The notes: generated by a model from the letters alone, not told the origin. Positions 6,715 to 16,182 are shown, counted from the first letter of the stretch. The stretch: 30,412 nucleotides of DNA from an uncultured Ruminococcus sp. (GCA_910579835.1 CAJTWQ010000019.1:1-30412), one strand, 5' to 3'. Numbers and translations are program-made.

Positions 6715-8934
6715 ATGAAAAAAAGGCTTCTGATCGGCGTGGTAATGACAGAATGCAATATTGATTTTCAGGAGGAAATACTCCGCGGGATAATTTCTCA
6801 GGCGTTTAAAAGCAATACCGATATTGCCGTAATAACGACAATGCATAATTTTTATCATGATTCGGCTCATAAAAATACGGATAAATATATATGCGATATG
6901 GTGCTTTCTGACCGATTTGGCGGCTTTATCTACGACCGCAATACATTCCATGATGAAAATATAAAAAAATATATAGACGATCTTCTCACTATGTCCGGAA
7001 AACCTGTTATGCTTCTTGATTCCCCTGAACATAAGAATTTTGAAACTACAGCTATAGATGACTGCTCCGCTTTTGAAAAGCTTACGGACCATCTTATCGA
7101 GGTTCACGGATGCAGAAAGATATATTGTCTTACGGGACCTAAGAAAATCTTTGTTTCCGGGGAACGTCTCAGCGGCTATAAGAATTCCATGAAGCGTCAC
7201 GGACTTTTCTGCGACAAATCCTTTTATTTCTACGGCGACTTCTGGAAAGATTCTCCTAAGCGTTTTGCCGCCGGCATTATAGACGGAAGCATTGAACGTC
7301 CCGACGCTGTTGTCTGCGGAAACGACATTATGGCGGCAGAACTGACAAACGCTCTTATAGCCGGCGGCATAAGAGTTCCGGAAGATATTGCCGTAACAGG
7401 ATATGACGCTTCTGATGAGGCTTCACGGAATGAGCCTTCAATAACCACCTACAGACGTCCTAATTTCCAGCTTGGAGCAGAAGCGTTCCGAAGGCTTTAC
7501 AGGATAATTACCGGCAAAATATGCAGCAAGATCCCAAACGAATACGGTACGCTCTGTCTCGGCGGCAGCTGCGGCTGCACTGAAAACGATCATATGCGCC
7601 GCGGAAATTCCAGGAGAAACAGAATAGACAGCCGGCTGGAATCATACCTGTTTTACGGCGATATGCTGTTTGATATAACAAATACCGGAAGTCTGTCCGT
7701 TTTTGCAGATAAACTTGATAATTATACATATCTGATATATAAGCGGTCAAAACAGAAGATCTGCCTGACAAAAAAATACATAGAGTCTGCCCAAGGGATA
7801 TACAATGACAAGCTGAGCTTTCACTGCGGCGATGAAATGAAAGTGATTCTTTCAAAGAGCACTGTACACAGGGAATATGACGATACTTTGAAATACTTCA
7901 ACTCTTCGGAAATACTTCCGGATTACGACAGCAATAGAAATTATCCCATAGCATACTATATCTCGCCCCTGCATTACAACGATAACTTTTTCGGCTACAG
8001 CGCTGTTTCTTTCGGTAAGACTCCAATGGCTTTCAGCAGGCTTTATCTCCAGTGGATAAATTATGTAAACATTGCTTTGGAACAAGTGCGAATCAAAGGG
8101 ATAATGTCAAATACAATTCTCAGCGGCAATATGTCTATGCTTTACGACGATGTGACAGGTCTTCTCAACAGAGGCGGCGCAGAACAGGAGCTTGCAAGAC
8201 GGCGTAATTTATTCAGCGGCTCAGAGACGCAGTTTATTACTATTGAACTGACGGGACTTAACAAGATCTATTACAGCAGCGGTGAAAAAAGATGCAGCAG
8301 TATTACCAGGGCATTTGCCGATATACTGAAAAAATGCGTAAGCGACGGGGAAATCTGCGGAATGTGGAATAATAATACCATGTGCGTAATCTCCTGTGAG
8401 AAAAAACGTGCTGGTGAGATTTTCGAGTATATTCAAACCGAGGTCGAAGAAAGTCAGTTTACCGAAAATAATTTCAATATAGATTTTTCCGTTGGTCTTT
8501 TCAGCGTATCGCTTACGGATGAGATTAATACCGGAGAGGCGATGTATAAATCGACGACAAATAAGATATACAGCTATAATGTTGCCGAAAAAATTGAAAA
8601 TCCCCAGTATGAAAAGCTCTGCTCACTCAGGAGAAGTATCAGGAAAAACCCGGCTTTTCCATGGAAAATAAGCGAGATTGCCGACAGTCTTTATCTCAGC
8701 AAAAGCTATCTTCAAAAGATATACAAAACATTTTTCAATAAAAGCATTATTGAAGAAATGATCGAGTTCCGGATTGAAAAGGCAAAAAGCCTTCTTCTGG
8801 AAACTCAGATTACAGTAACGGAGATCTCACGAATCTGCGGTTATTCATCCTATAATTATTTTGTACGTCAGTTCCGTGCCATCGTGGGATGTACGCCGCA
8901 GGAGTACAGGCTCCAAGAAGCAGATAAGTATTGA
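6715..8934 (+). CDS. XylR-like regulator: LacI-type sugar-sensor domain, degenerate GGDEF domain, AraC-type DNA-binding domain
   Basis: A 739-residue cytoplasmic regulator. Residues 1 to about 290 are a periplasmic-binding-protein-like sugar sensor of the LacI/GalR kind without the N-terminal helix-turn-helix: it starts at strand one (RLLIGVVMT) and has PDAVVCGNDIMAAE and VPEDIAVTGYD. About 300-470 is an unassigned linker domain. About 475-625 is GGDEF-like: the entry motif DDVTGLLNRGG is kept but the signature is replaced by WNNNT near 550, so it cannot be catalytic. About 639-735 is an AraC HTH pair (ISEIADSLYLSKSYLQKIY, then VTEISRICGYSSYNYFVRQF). DNA binding therefore lies at the C-terminus, as in E. 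coli XylR. It is divergent from the pectin lyase, which is its probable target; ligand unknown. Confidence 0.85.
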   Translation: MKKRLLIGVVMTECNIDFQEEILRGIISQAFKSNTDIAVITTMHNFYHDSAHKNTDKYICDMVLSDRFGGFIYDRNTFHDENIKKYIDDLLTMSGKPVMLLDSPEHKNFETTAIDDCSAFEKLTDHLIEVHGCRKIYCLTGPKKIFVSGERLSGYKNSMKRHGLFCDKSFYFYGDFWKDSPKRFAAGIIDGSIERPDAVVCGNDIMAAELTNALIAGGIRVPEDIAVTGYDASDEASRNEPSITTYRRPNFQLGAEAFRRLYRIITGKICSKIPNEYGTLCLGGSCGCTENDHMRRGNSRRNRIDSRLESYLFYGDMLFDITNTGSLSVFADKLDNYTYLIYKRSKQKICLTKKYIESAQGIYNDKLSFHCGDEMKVILSKSTVHREYDDTLKYFNSSEILPDYDSNRNYPIAYYISPLHYNDNFFGYSAVSFGKTPMAFSRLYLQWINYVNIALEQVRIKGIMSNTILSGNMSMLYDDVTGLLNRGGAEQELARRRNLFSGSETQFITIELTGLNKIYYSSGEKRCSSITRAFADILKKCVSDGEICGMWNNNTMCVISCEKKRAGEIFEYIQTEVEESQFTENNFNIDFSVGLFSVSLTDEINTGEAMYKSTTNKIYSYNVAEKIENPQYEKLCSLRRSIRKNPAFPWKISEIADSLYLSKSYLQKIYKTFFNKSIIEEMIEFRIEKAKSLLLETQITVTEISRICGYSSYNYFVRQFRAIVGCTPQEYRLQEADKY

Positions 8935-8967
8935 AAACTTGCTCTCATATAAGAGTCAGTTGTCTGA

Positions 8968-10131
8968 TTATTTTATATAAATTTCTTTCTGAACGCCTAT
9001 TTCCCCCTCCAACTGGTAGGTTACAGTATAGGTCAAGGATTCGCTGCTGTTTTCTTCGGTTATTTTTCTGTTCAGGATCTTTTTATCGCTGAGGAAGTTT
9101 TTCTCATAAAGGTATATTTTCTCCATAAGCCGCTCCGACAGCTGCTCCTTTGTAAGGGTTTGTTGACGGAGCTTTGTTTCAGTAAGCTTTTCTTTCTCAA
9201 TGCCGATAGGCAGCCGTTTTCCAAATATTTTAAGATAACTTTCCGTTTTTTCGGATTCATAGCTATCAAAGCCGTTTTTTCCCAGATACAGCGGAATTTC
9301 AAGACTAAACAGGCAGAGGCGGCGTTTTGTCTTTTTTTCCCCCGTAGAAGTCTGCTCATTTATGGTATAACTATCGGTAAAGGTGAGGGTTTCTTCATAG
9401 ATCCCGCGGATCTCACCCATGGCGTGATGCAGAGTGCTGTGACCTGTATCGTCCGTTATTACGCCGGTGACAAGCAGTGTTCCAGCCGGAACATAATCTC
9501 CTACCTTATGCATAAGCATACCGTCGAAAACAGAGGTATAAGTTATTTCTGCGGATTTTGAGGATATAATGTTGCAGGGAATTCTTTTCATCTCCGTTTC
9601 CGGCTTTTCGACTATTTCCGTTACGTCAACTACAATACGGTTTCCCGTATGGCGTATAGCCGCCCATGATACGCCTTGAACCATTACGCGAAGCTCGTTT
9701 TCACAGTAGTGAAAATTTATGCGGCTGATCGGGGTACCTTTTTTTATGTCTAATTCTTCCAACGCGGCAAGGATCGCCTGATCGCTGACCCTGGAATTTC
9801 CGTTGATCTCAATGGATACCACCACGTTGGAAAAGTATAGGGAAGATATGATAACAAGAAGAACTCCGAATATGATGCCGAAGCGTTTTCTGTAGCGGCG
9901 CATCTTTAGTGAAAACGTCTCGTACTCTGTACAGGTCAAGGTAATTCCGTAATCGACGGCAATGGTTTCCGCTTCTTTAAGGTCGCTGCGGCGTATATCG
10001 GCACGGAAAATGTCCTTTTTCACATACTGTCCGCTGCATTTTACCGAGCTTCCGTGCAGTGCGTTTATAAAGCCGTATAAATCATTTCCCTGTGCGCTGA
10101 TCCTGATTCTTCCGGCTATCATTTTGTCCAT
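8968..10131 (-). CDS. yqfD: Sporulation protein YqfD
   Basis: A membrane protein of the forespore-engulfment stage in spore formers. A soluble N-terminal part (about 1-85) is followed by one transmembrane helix (FGIIFGVLLVIISSLYFSNV, about residues 84-103). A large extracytoplasmic part then begins with a POTRA-like 'VSIEINGNSRVSDQAILAALEELDIKKG', typical of YqfD. A TTG start at 10152 is possible in frame, but ATG at 10131 has AAAGGAG upstream and gives the usual N-terminus (MDKMIAGRIRI). The start lies inside the end of yqfC, so the two are probably translationally coupled. About 388 residues, normal for the family. Confidence 0.88.
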   Translation of the reverse strand: MDKMIAGRIRISAQGNDLYGFINALHGSSVKCSGQYVKKDIFRADIRRSDLKEAETIAVDYGITLTCTEYETFSLKMRRYRKRFGIIFGVLLVIISSLYFSNVVVSIEINGNSRVSDQAILAALEELDIKKGTPISRINFHYCENELRVMVQGVSWAAIRHTGNRIVVDVTEIVEKPETEMKRIPCNIISSKSAEITYTSVFDGMLMHKVGDYVPAGTLLVTGVITDDTGHSTLHHAMGEIRGIYEETLTFTDSYTINEQTSTGEKKTKRRLCLFSLEIPLYLGKNGFDSYESEKTESYLKIFGKRLPIGIEKEKLTETKLRQQTLTKEQLSERLMEKIYLYEKNFLSDKKILNRKITEENSSESLTYTVTYQLEGEIGVQKEIYIK

Positions 10132-10393
10132 TGCACTCACCGCTCCTTTCAATAAATTCCACCCTTGATATTTTTCCTCTTACGATAAGCCCTTTCGATT
10201 TAAAATCATATGCGCGAAGCCCGTTTCCCCATATCTGAATATATAATCTTCCAGACACAAGCCGCATAAAAATTTCGTTGTATTCTTCTATTCTCTTGCA
10301 ATTTTCAATAAGAAGCTCATGATTACAGTCAAAATATATCTGCGGATTAAGATAGAAAGCGTCCAGCCCCTTTTCCTTTACTCTGTTGAACAA
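10082..10393 (-). CDS. yqfC: Sporulation protein YqfC
   Basis: A 103-residue member of the YabP/YqfC family. The typical core is present: 'ELLIENCKRIEEYNE', then 'LYIQIWGNGLRAYDFK', then 'LIVRGKISRVEFIE'. The start is TTG at 10393, supported by GGAGG seven bases upstream. The last 20 residues (SGECNGQNDSRKNQDQRTGK) are polar and overlap the yqfD start by 50 bases, so they are probably not conserved. It forms the usual yqfC-yqfD pair. The 57 bases between its start and that of ylbJ must hold both promoters. A sigma-A promoter is not obvious, as expected for a sigma-E-dependent gene. Confidence 0.8.
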   Translation of the reverse strand: MFNRVKEKGLDAFYLNPQIYFDCNHELLIENCKRIEEYNEIFMRLVSGRLYIQIWGNGLRAYDFKSKGLIVRGKISRVEFIERSGECNGQNDSRKNQDQRTGK

Positions 10394-10450
10394 GCTGATC
10401 CCTCCGAATAATTTCTTTCTACAAATAATATGATTAACCGGGTGATTATT

Positions 10451-11560
10451 ATGAAAGAAATAAAAGAAAAAGGTTCAATGTGTCTGAAAATCATGATTCT
10501 TGGAGCAGCCGTATATTTCTGCATTGCCGAAGCGAATGCGGTAAAGTCTGCGGTAAAAGACGGCATAGACCGGTGCCTGACAGTTGTAATTCCCTCGCTT
10601 TATGCGATGATGATCGCAGCTGTCATGATAACCGGAAGCGGTATCCTGGGCTGTATTCCAAAATTTATAAAAAAGCTTGGCAGGGTGTTTTTCGGTATGC
10701 CGGGAGAAAGCTTTCCGGTATTTGTGTTCAGTATGTTCGCAGGCTATCCTGCCGGATCAAAAATGATAAAGGAACAGTATTCCTCCGGAATAATTTCCAA
10801 AAGAACAGCATCCGTTCTCTGCGGAGTCTGTTTCGGGGCAGGGCCCGCCTTTGTAACGGGCTGCATATCAGGAGAGCTTTACAGTTCGGGTATCGCCGGA
10901 AAGCTCATTATGATTTCAACCGTCTCCGCTAATATTCTTACAGCGCTGATCGTTTCTCCGTTTTTGAGAAAGGAAGAGCTTTCAGGAAAATGCTTCGGCA
11001 GCCGGACAAAACTTCATGGAGATGTTATTCTTACGAAATCGGTCGTATCAGCAGGGCGGACAATGGCGGAACTTTGTTTTATGATAACGGCTTTTTCTGT
11101 TATAACTGCAATTCTCAAGGAATATGGCATTATTTCCGCTGCGGCCTCGGTATTTTCCGGACTGACCGGTTTTTCACCTGAAATCTCCAACGCCTTTATA
11201 CCTGCGCTTCTGGATATAACGACTGTCCGCGGACTGTGTGATAATAATTACGCTCTTCTGCCCTGGCTCTGCGCTTTGGTGTCTTTTGGAGGGATATGCG
11301 TGCTTTTCCAGACAGCGGCTATCATTTCCGGAAGCTTCTCCCTGCGAATATTCCTTGTTCTGAGACTTGCGGCGTCTGCGGCAAGCTTCTGGATATGCCG
11401 CCTTATAATGCCTTTTATGCTCAAAGACGAAACTATTGCCGCCGCCGCTGTAAATGTAGGCGTTCACAGCGCGCCGTCCCCCGTGCCCTCGGTAATGCTT
11501 CTGCTGATGACCTTTATGATAATTGCCGAATATGACAAATTAGTAAAAATTCAAAAATAG
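10451..11560 (+). CDS. ylbJ: Sporulation integral membrane protein YlbJ
   Basis: About 369 residues with eight or more hydrophobic helices in the nucleoside-recognition (Gate) fold. The family features are seen: VFSMFAGYPAGSKMI near the first third, CFGAGPAFVTG, and TTVRGLCDNNYALLPWL near the end. In Bacillus this protein is needed for spore cortex formation. A start at 10430 is in frame, but ATG at 10451 has GGGTGATT upstream and is preferred. It is divergent from yqfC, which makes 8968-11560 a small sporulation cluster. The last 40 residues run into an extra hydrophobic helix. Confidence 0.82.
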   Translation: MKEIKEKGSMCLKIMILGAAVYFCIAEANAVKSAVKDGIDRCLTVVIPSLYAMMIAAVMITGSGILGCIPKFIKKLGRVFFGMPGESFPVFVFSMFAGYPAGSKMIKEQYSSGIISKRTASVLCGVCFGAGPAFVTGCISGELYSSGIAGKLIMISTVSANILTALIVSPFLRKEELSGKCFGSRTKLHGDVILTKSVVSAGRTMAELCFMITAFSVITAILKEYGIISAAASVFSGLTGFSPEISNAFIPALLDITTVRGLCDNNYALLPWLCALVSFGGICVLFQTAAIISGSFSLRIFLVLRLAASAASFWICRLIMPFMLKDETIAAAAVNVGVHSAPSPVPSVMLLLMTFMIIAEYDKLVKIQK

Positions 11561-11562
11561 TA

Positions 11563-11591
11563 TGGAAATTATGTGGAAAGTGTGCTATAAT
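11563..11591 (+). promoter_or_regulatory. Promoter of the ymfF-ymfH-lgt-folD operon
   Basis: TGGAAA (11563-11568), a 17-base spacer and TATAAT (11586-11591), starting just after the ylbJ stop codon. AGGAG and the first start codon follow 26 and 42 bases later. Confidence 0.75.
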
Positions 11592-11632
11592 AAAACTATT
11601 GCAATCAAATATGAACAGGAGTGTTACCGCCA

Positions 11633-12898
11633 ATGAGATATAAAAGAACAGAGCTTGCCGAAAATATCGGTTATTCATCTGTAATTGACGAAAAATTCAA
11701 AACGAGTTTTCTTACAGTGAGATTTATTACCGTACTTGACAGGGAGACGGTTTCAGCCAACGCCCTCTGCATCAGTTCGCTGTCCACTTCAAACAAGCGC
11801 TATGATTCTATTGCAAAGATGAACGAAAAGCTTTCCGCTCTGTATGGAGCGTCCCTTAGTTCTTTTACCAGAAAAAGAGGAGACATTCAGATCCTCGTTC
11901 TTACTTCCTCATGGATCAACAGCTGCTACGCCTTTGACGGAGAAGATCTTGACGCCGATATGCTGGAAGTGGTAAAGGAATGCATTTTCGAACCAAATGC
12001 AGAAAACGACGAATTTGAGGCAGATACTTTCCGTATTACAAAAAAAGAACTTCTTGACCGCATCGACGCCGAACTGAACAACAAGAGAGGATATGCCGTC
12101 GCAAGAGCGTCAGAGACTGCGTTCAAAGGAGAGCCGGCTGAAAATTCCTGCTGCGGAACTAAAGAGACAGCAGAGTCGGTTACAGCGGCTGATGCCTTCG
12201 CTGCATATAAGAGACTTCTTGAAACGGCTCAGATCGAAATCTACTATATCTCCTCAGAGGAAAACGACTGCATTCCCGATATGTTCAGAAATGCTTTTGC
12301 CGGGATAAACCGCAGACCGGAAAGCGTTCAGTTTGAAAATTTAAGTCCTGTAAAGCCTGAGATTGCCGAGGTTTCCGACGAATTTAACGTGAATCAGTGC
12401 AAAATGGTGATGAGCTTTAAATCTGACTGCAAGGACATATATGCCCTTGGTCTTGTAAGCAACATTCTAGGAGAAACTCCGGTGTCAAAGCTTTTTGTCA
12501 ATGTCCGTGAAAAGCTCAGCCTCTGCTATTACTGCGCCTGCCGTCTGATTTCCTCAAAGGGAACTCTTATGGTAGACAGCGGAGTAGAAAAAGAGAATAT
12601 CGAAAAGGCAAGAACGGAAATCCTGGCGCAGCTTGACGAGGTATGCAGAGGAAATATAACGGATGAAGAGCTTCAGAACGCGCTGCTTTCCATAGACAAC
12701 GGTCTTTCTCAGGTGGGCGATACCCCTCTGTCATACGAGGGATACTATTTTGAGCGGTTCTGCTTCGGAAATGTTATGACTCCGGCTGAGTATATGGAAC
12801 AAATCCGGTCAGTGACCAAGGAACGTATTATCGGGGCGGCAAAATCTCTGCGCCTCGACAGCGTTTATCTTATGCTTAACAGGGAGGAGACCGAATAA
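11633..12898 (+). CDS. ymfF: M16-family peptidase-like protein, non-catalytic partner (YmfF type)
   Basis: About 421 residues with the two-lobed M16 (insulinase/pitrilysin) fold but without the zinc motif HxxEH: the corresponding place reads NALCISSLSTSNKRYDS. The C-terminal lobe is typical (VREKLSLCYYCACRLISSKGTLMVDSGV). In Firmicutes it is found next to a catalytic homologue, as here; the pair has been linked to processing associated with EF-P modification in Bacillus. ATG at 11633 is chosen because AGGAG lies 11 bases upstream; a GTG at 11621 overlaps that site. The stop codon shares its last base with the start of ymfH (TAATG), so translation is coupled. Confidence 0.82.
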   Translation: MRYKRTELAENIGYSSVIDEKFKTSFLTVRFITVLDRETVSANALCISSLSTSNKRYDSIAKMNEKLSALYGASLSSFTRKRGDIQILVLTSSWINSCYAFDGEDLDADMLEVVKECIFEPNAENDEFEADTFRITKKELLDRIDAELNNKRGYAVARASETAFKGEPAENSCCGTKETAESVTAADAFAAYKRLLETAQIEIYYISSEENDCIPDMFRNAFAGINRRPESVQFENLSPVKPEIAEVSDEFNVNQCKMVMSFKSDCKDIYALGLVSNILGETPVSKLFVNVREKLSLCYYCACRLISSKGTLMVDSGVEKENIEKARTEILAQLDEVCRGNITDEELQNALLSIDNGLSQVGDTPLSYEGYYFERFCFGNVMTPAEYMEQIRSVTKERIIGAAKSLRLDSVYLMLNREETE

Positions 12899-14172
12899 TG
12901 AAAAAAAACATTCTTACAAGCAAAAGAACGGGAGACAGCTGCATTCATGTAAAGCACAGCAGCGGTCTGGATATATATATATGCGAAATGCCCGGATTCA
13001 GCAGCGTTGAGGCTCTTTTCGGAACCAGATACGGATCTGTGAACACCATGTTCAAAATGAGGGACGATAAAGAATATACTGTTGTTCCCGAAGGCATAGC
13101 GCACTTTCTGGAGCATAAGCTCTTTGAGAACGAGGACTGCGACGTCTTTGAGCTTTACGCGAAAACGGGAGCAAGCGGCAACGCCTTTACTTCATTTGAC
13201 AAAACCTGCTACCTCTTCAACTGCTCAAAGAATTATCAGGAATCTCTAAAAATTCTTCTCGACTTCGTTCAGAAGCCATATTTTACTCAAGCTACCGTAG
13301 ATAAGGAACAGGGCATAATTGGTCAGGAGATAAAAATGACCAACGACAACCCTGAATGGCGTGTTTTCTTCAATATGCTCCGCTGTATGTACCACGAGCA
13401 TCCTGTAAAGATCGACATTGCCGGCACTGTGGAAAGCATTGCGAAAATAGACGCCGATCTGCTTTACAAATGCTATAATACTTTCTATAATCTTAATAAT
13501 ATGGTACTGTCCATTGCCGGAAATGTCAATGCGGACGAGGTACTTGCTATTTGTGACGAATGCCTGAAGCCCTGTGAAGACAAGGGCCTGGAAACCGTAT
13601 TTCCGGAGGAGCCTGAAACGATAGTTCGTCCGGAAATCTATGAAGTACAGCCAGTGGGGGCATCCATTTTCCATATCGGCTATAAGTGCCGTCCGTGCAG
13701 CGGAATGGAGCGGATGAAAAAGTCCCTGACTGCTTCGATCGCCGTTTCTCTTATTTCGGACGCTTCTTCGGAAATGTACAAAAAGCTTCTGAGCGAGGGC
13801 GTAATTAATTCAAGCTTCGGCGGCGAAGTATTTTCAGGCGACGGATATTTTTCCGTAATATTCAGCGGCGAATCTGATTCTCCCGAAATCGTCCGGGACA
13901 GCATATGTGCCGAAGCAGAAAGAATGCTCCGTGAGGGAATAAATGAAAAGGATTTCCAGCGCATTAAAAAATCCGCTTACGGTATGGATGTCCGTGAGCT
14001 TAACAATGTTGAAGTAGTAGCGAATCTTATGATCAATTCTCATATGGACGGCGTTTCACCCTACGATTCAATAGAACTGCTTTCGGATATGACTTCCGAC
14101 GATGTGCTTGAATTTATACGCAGTGAATTGAAACCCGACAAGCTTGTTATGTCGGTTATAAAAGGAGCGTGA
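12898..14172 (+). CDS. ymfH: M16-family zinc metallopeptidase (YmfH type)
   Basis: A 424-residue M16 peptidase with an intact zinc site: HFLEH at about residues 70-74 (GIAHFLEHKLFEN), followed by the downstream glutamate region (DKEQGIIGQEIKM). Substrate is not known from sequence; with the inactive partner encoded just upstream it probably forms a heterodimer. The second lobe has the expected arginine-tyrosine-like segment near residues 280-310. It has no signal peptide and is cytoplasmic. It starts at the last base of the ymfF stop codon and ends five bases before lgt. Confidence 0.85.
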   Translation: MKKNILTSKRTGDSCIHVKHSSGLDIYICEMPGFSSVEALFGTRYGSVNTMFKMRDDKEYTVVPEGIAHFLEHKLFENEDCDVFELYAKTGASGNAFTSFDKTCYLFNCSKNYQESLKILLDFVQKPYFTQATVDKEQGIIGQEIKMTNDNPEWRVFFNMLRCMYHEHPVKIDIAGTVESIAKIDADLLYKCYNTFYNLNNMVLSIAGNVNADEVLAICDECLKPCEDKGLETVFPEEPETIVRPEIYEVQPVGASIFHIGYKCRPCSGMERMKKSLTASIAVSLISDASSEMYKKLLSEGVINSSFGGEVFSGDGYFSVIFSGESDSPEIVRDSICAEAERMLREGINEKDFQRIKKSAYGMDVRELNNVEVVANLMINSHMDGVSPYDSIELLSDMTSDDVLEFIRSELKPDKLVMSVIKGA

Positions 14173-14177
14173 AATAA

Positions 14178-15308
14178 ATGACGGCAGTTGAAAAAATAGA
14201 TGATCTGAATAAAATATTTTTTCCGAAGCTGGGCTGGAGCTTTAATATTGATCCTACGGCTTTCAAGATAGGCAAGTTTGAAATACAATGGTACGGCATT
14301 ATCATTACTATTGGACTTTTACTTGCCGTACTATACTGTTTTCCACGGATGAAGCGCTTCGGGCTTGATGCAGACAGGGCAATTGATGCCGTTATCGGCG
14401 GAATTATTGGCGGAATCATCGGAGCCAGGACATATTATGTCTTGTTTAATTGGAAAGAATACAAAGGTGATCTTAAAGAGATATTCAATACTCGCGGAGG
14501 CGGGCTTGCCATTTACGGCGGAATCATCGGAGCCATTCTTGTGGGCTTGCTGATATGCAGGCTGCGGAAGGTAAAAATGCTTCCTATGCTCGATATAAGC
14601 GCTATTGGTTTTCTAATAGGACAAGGCGTAGGACGCTGGGGCAACTTTGTCAATCAGGAAGCTTTCGGTTCAAACACAGACAGTATTTTCGGAATGACCG
14701 GCGGCAGAATTCAGACAAACCTTGCATGGGAAACTACCGATATGGCAGGAGCTATGTATCAGGAGGGAACGGAGGTATTTGCAGATTATGCTGTTCATCC
14801 CTGTTTTCTGTACGAGTCTCTCTGGTGTATTCTTGGATTTGTTTTACTTGCTTTTTGGACGAAACGCAGAAAATACGACGGTCAGATCTTTCTTATGTAT
14901 CTTGGTTGGTACGGCGCAGAAAGGTTCTTTGTCGAGGGACTTAGAACAGACAGTCTGATGCTTGGCAATATCAAGGTATCACAAATGCTTTCAGCCGTTC
15001 TCTTTGCAGTTTCAGTTATCATTCAGATAATGCTTTTCTTTCGACGCAGAAGAGAGCCCGAAGCATTTGTGCTCTATGCGAATACCGACGAATCAAGGCA
15101 GCTTATCGAGGAATCACGCAGAAAACGCATGGGAATGCCTGCGGAGGACATACGCACAGGAATTGATGACGATTATGACGATGAATTCTTCGGCGATATA
15201 GATGACGAAGAATCTCTGGATGACAGCCCCGCGGAACCGGACGAGCTGTCCGATGATATAACGGCAGAGAAAAACGAAAAGGATAATAAAACCAAGGAGG
15301 ATAAATAA
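14178..15308 (+). CDS. lgt: Prolipoprotein diacylglyceryl transferase with long acidic tail
   Basis: Transfers diacylglycerol from phosphatidylglycerol to the lipobox cysteine of prelipoproteins, in the cytoplasmic membrane. Seven membrane helices are expected in residues 35-295. The family signature GRWGNFVNQEAFG is at about 151-163, and RGGGLAIYGG at about 107-116 is the periplasmic-loop motif. YGAERFFVEGLRTDSL near 245-260 supplies further conserved Arg/Glu residues. Residues about 300-376 are an extra cytoplasmic tail that becomes very acidic (DDDYDDEFFGDIDDEE) and ends in Lys/Glu. Most Lgt proteins lack this tail. The ATG is preceded by AAAGGAG ten bases upstream. Confidence 0.92.
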   Translation: MTAVEKIDDLNKIFFPKLGWSFNIDPTAFKIGKFEIQWYGIIITIGLLLAVLYCFPRMKRFGLDADRAIDAVIGGIIGGIIGARTYYVLFNWKEYKGDLKEIFNTRGGGLAIYGGIIGAILVGLLICRLRKVKMLPMLDISAIGFLIGQGVGRWGNFVNQEAFGSNTDSIFGMTGGRIQTNLAWETTDMAGAMYQEGTEVFADYAVHPCFLYESLWCILGFVLLAFWTKRRKYDGQIFLMYLGWYGAERFFVEGLRTDSLMLGNIKVSQMLSAVLFAVSVIIQIMLFFRRRREPEAFVLYANTDESRQLIEESRRKRMGMPAEDIRTGIDDDYDDEFFGDIDDEESLDDSPAEPDELSDDITAEKNEKDNKTKEDK

Positions 15309-15309
15309 A

Positions 15310-16167
15310 ATGGCAAATATAATTGACGGCAAGGCGGTTTCAGCCGCCGTAAAGCATGAGGTTGCAGAGGAGACAGCGAGGCTGAAAGACGAAAAGGGAC
15401 TAAAAATAGGTCTTGCAGTTGTTATTGTCGGAAATAATCCAGCTTCCAGGGTTTATGTAAACAATAAGAAGAAAGCCTGCGAAGCCGTAGGCTTCCAGTC
15501 ATTTGAATACGCTCTGGACGAAAATACTACACAAGAACAGCTTCTTGATCTTATCAGCGTACTTAACCGCGACGTGAGAGTAAACGGAATCCTTGTACAG
15601 CTTCCGCTTCCGGCGCATATTGATGAGAAAAAGGTTATCGAAGCTATCTCCCCCGATAAAGATGTGGATGCGTTCAATGCTGTCAACGTAGGAAAGATCA
15701 TGATCGGAGAATACGCTTTTCTTCCTTGTACACCTGCCGGCGTAATGCGTCTTATTGAGAGTACGGGTACTGAAATCAGCGGAAAGCAGTGCGTAGTGAT
15801 AGGAAGAAGTAATATAGTGGGAAAACCCATGGCAATGCTCCTTCTGCATAAAAGCGGAACCGTAACTATCTGTCATTCCAAAACTCAGAATCTGAAAGAA
15901 ATATGCCTCGGAGCCGACATTCTTGTTGTTGCTGTGGGCAGGGCAAATTTTGTCACCGGTGATATGATAAAGGACGGAGCGGTTGTTATCGACGTCGGTA
16001 TGAATCGTCTGGAAAACGGCAAGCTTTGCGGTGACGTTGAGTTTGAATCGGCTGAGAAGAAAGCCTCGTATATTACTCCTGTTCCCGGAGGTGTCGGTCC
16101 TATGACTATTGCCATGCTTATGAAGAATACTCTTACAGCAGCTAAAAAGCAGGCTGGGATTGAATAA
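15310..16167 (+). CDS. folD: Bifunctional methylene-THF dehydrogenase / methenyl-THF cyclohydrolase
   Basis: Interconverts 5,10-methylene-, 5,10-methenyl- and 10-formyl-tetrahydrofolate, NADP-linked, in the cytoplasm. At 285 residues it is the normal length. The catalytic Tyr-Lys pair is in SRVYVNNKKKACEAVGF (about 47-63), the loop QLPLPAHID is at about 97-105, the Rossmann motif VVIGRSNIVGKPMA is at about 161-174, and the closing signature PVPGGVGPMTIAMLM is at about 256-270. AAGGAGG lies nine bases upstream of the ATG, inside the last codons of lgt. It is the last gene of the operon, and a terminator follows. Confidence 0.96.
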   Translation: MANIIDGKAVSAAVKHEVAEETARLKDEKGLKIGLAVVIVGNNPASRVYVNNKKKACEAVGFQSFEYALDENTTQEQLLDLISVLNRDVRVNGILVQLPLPAHIDEKKVIEAISPDKDVDAFNAVNVGKIMIGEYAFLPCTPAGVMRLIESTGTEISGKQCVVIGRSNIVGKPMAMLLLHKSGTVTICHSKTQNLKEICLGADILVVAVGRANFVTGDMIKDGAVVIDVGMNRLENGKLCGDVEFESAEKKASYITPVPGGVGPMTIAMLMKNTLTAAKKQAGIE

Positions 16168-16182
16168 AAAAACCGAAGAATA

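Noticed and set aside
8935..8967. Weak hairpin (CTCTT/GAGAG) between the regulator and yqfD
   Set aside because: The stem is only five pairs and no T run follows directly on either strand, so I do not call a terminator.
10394..10450. Possible sigma-E promoters between yqfC and ylbJ
   Set aside because: CATATTAT-like boxes can be found but the match to the consensus is too loose to report as a feature.
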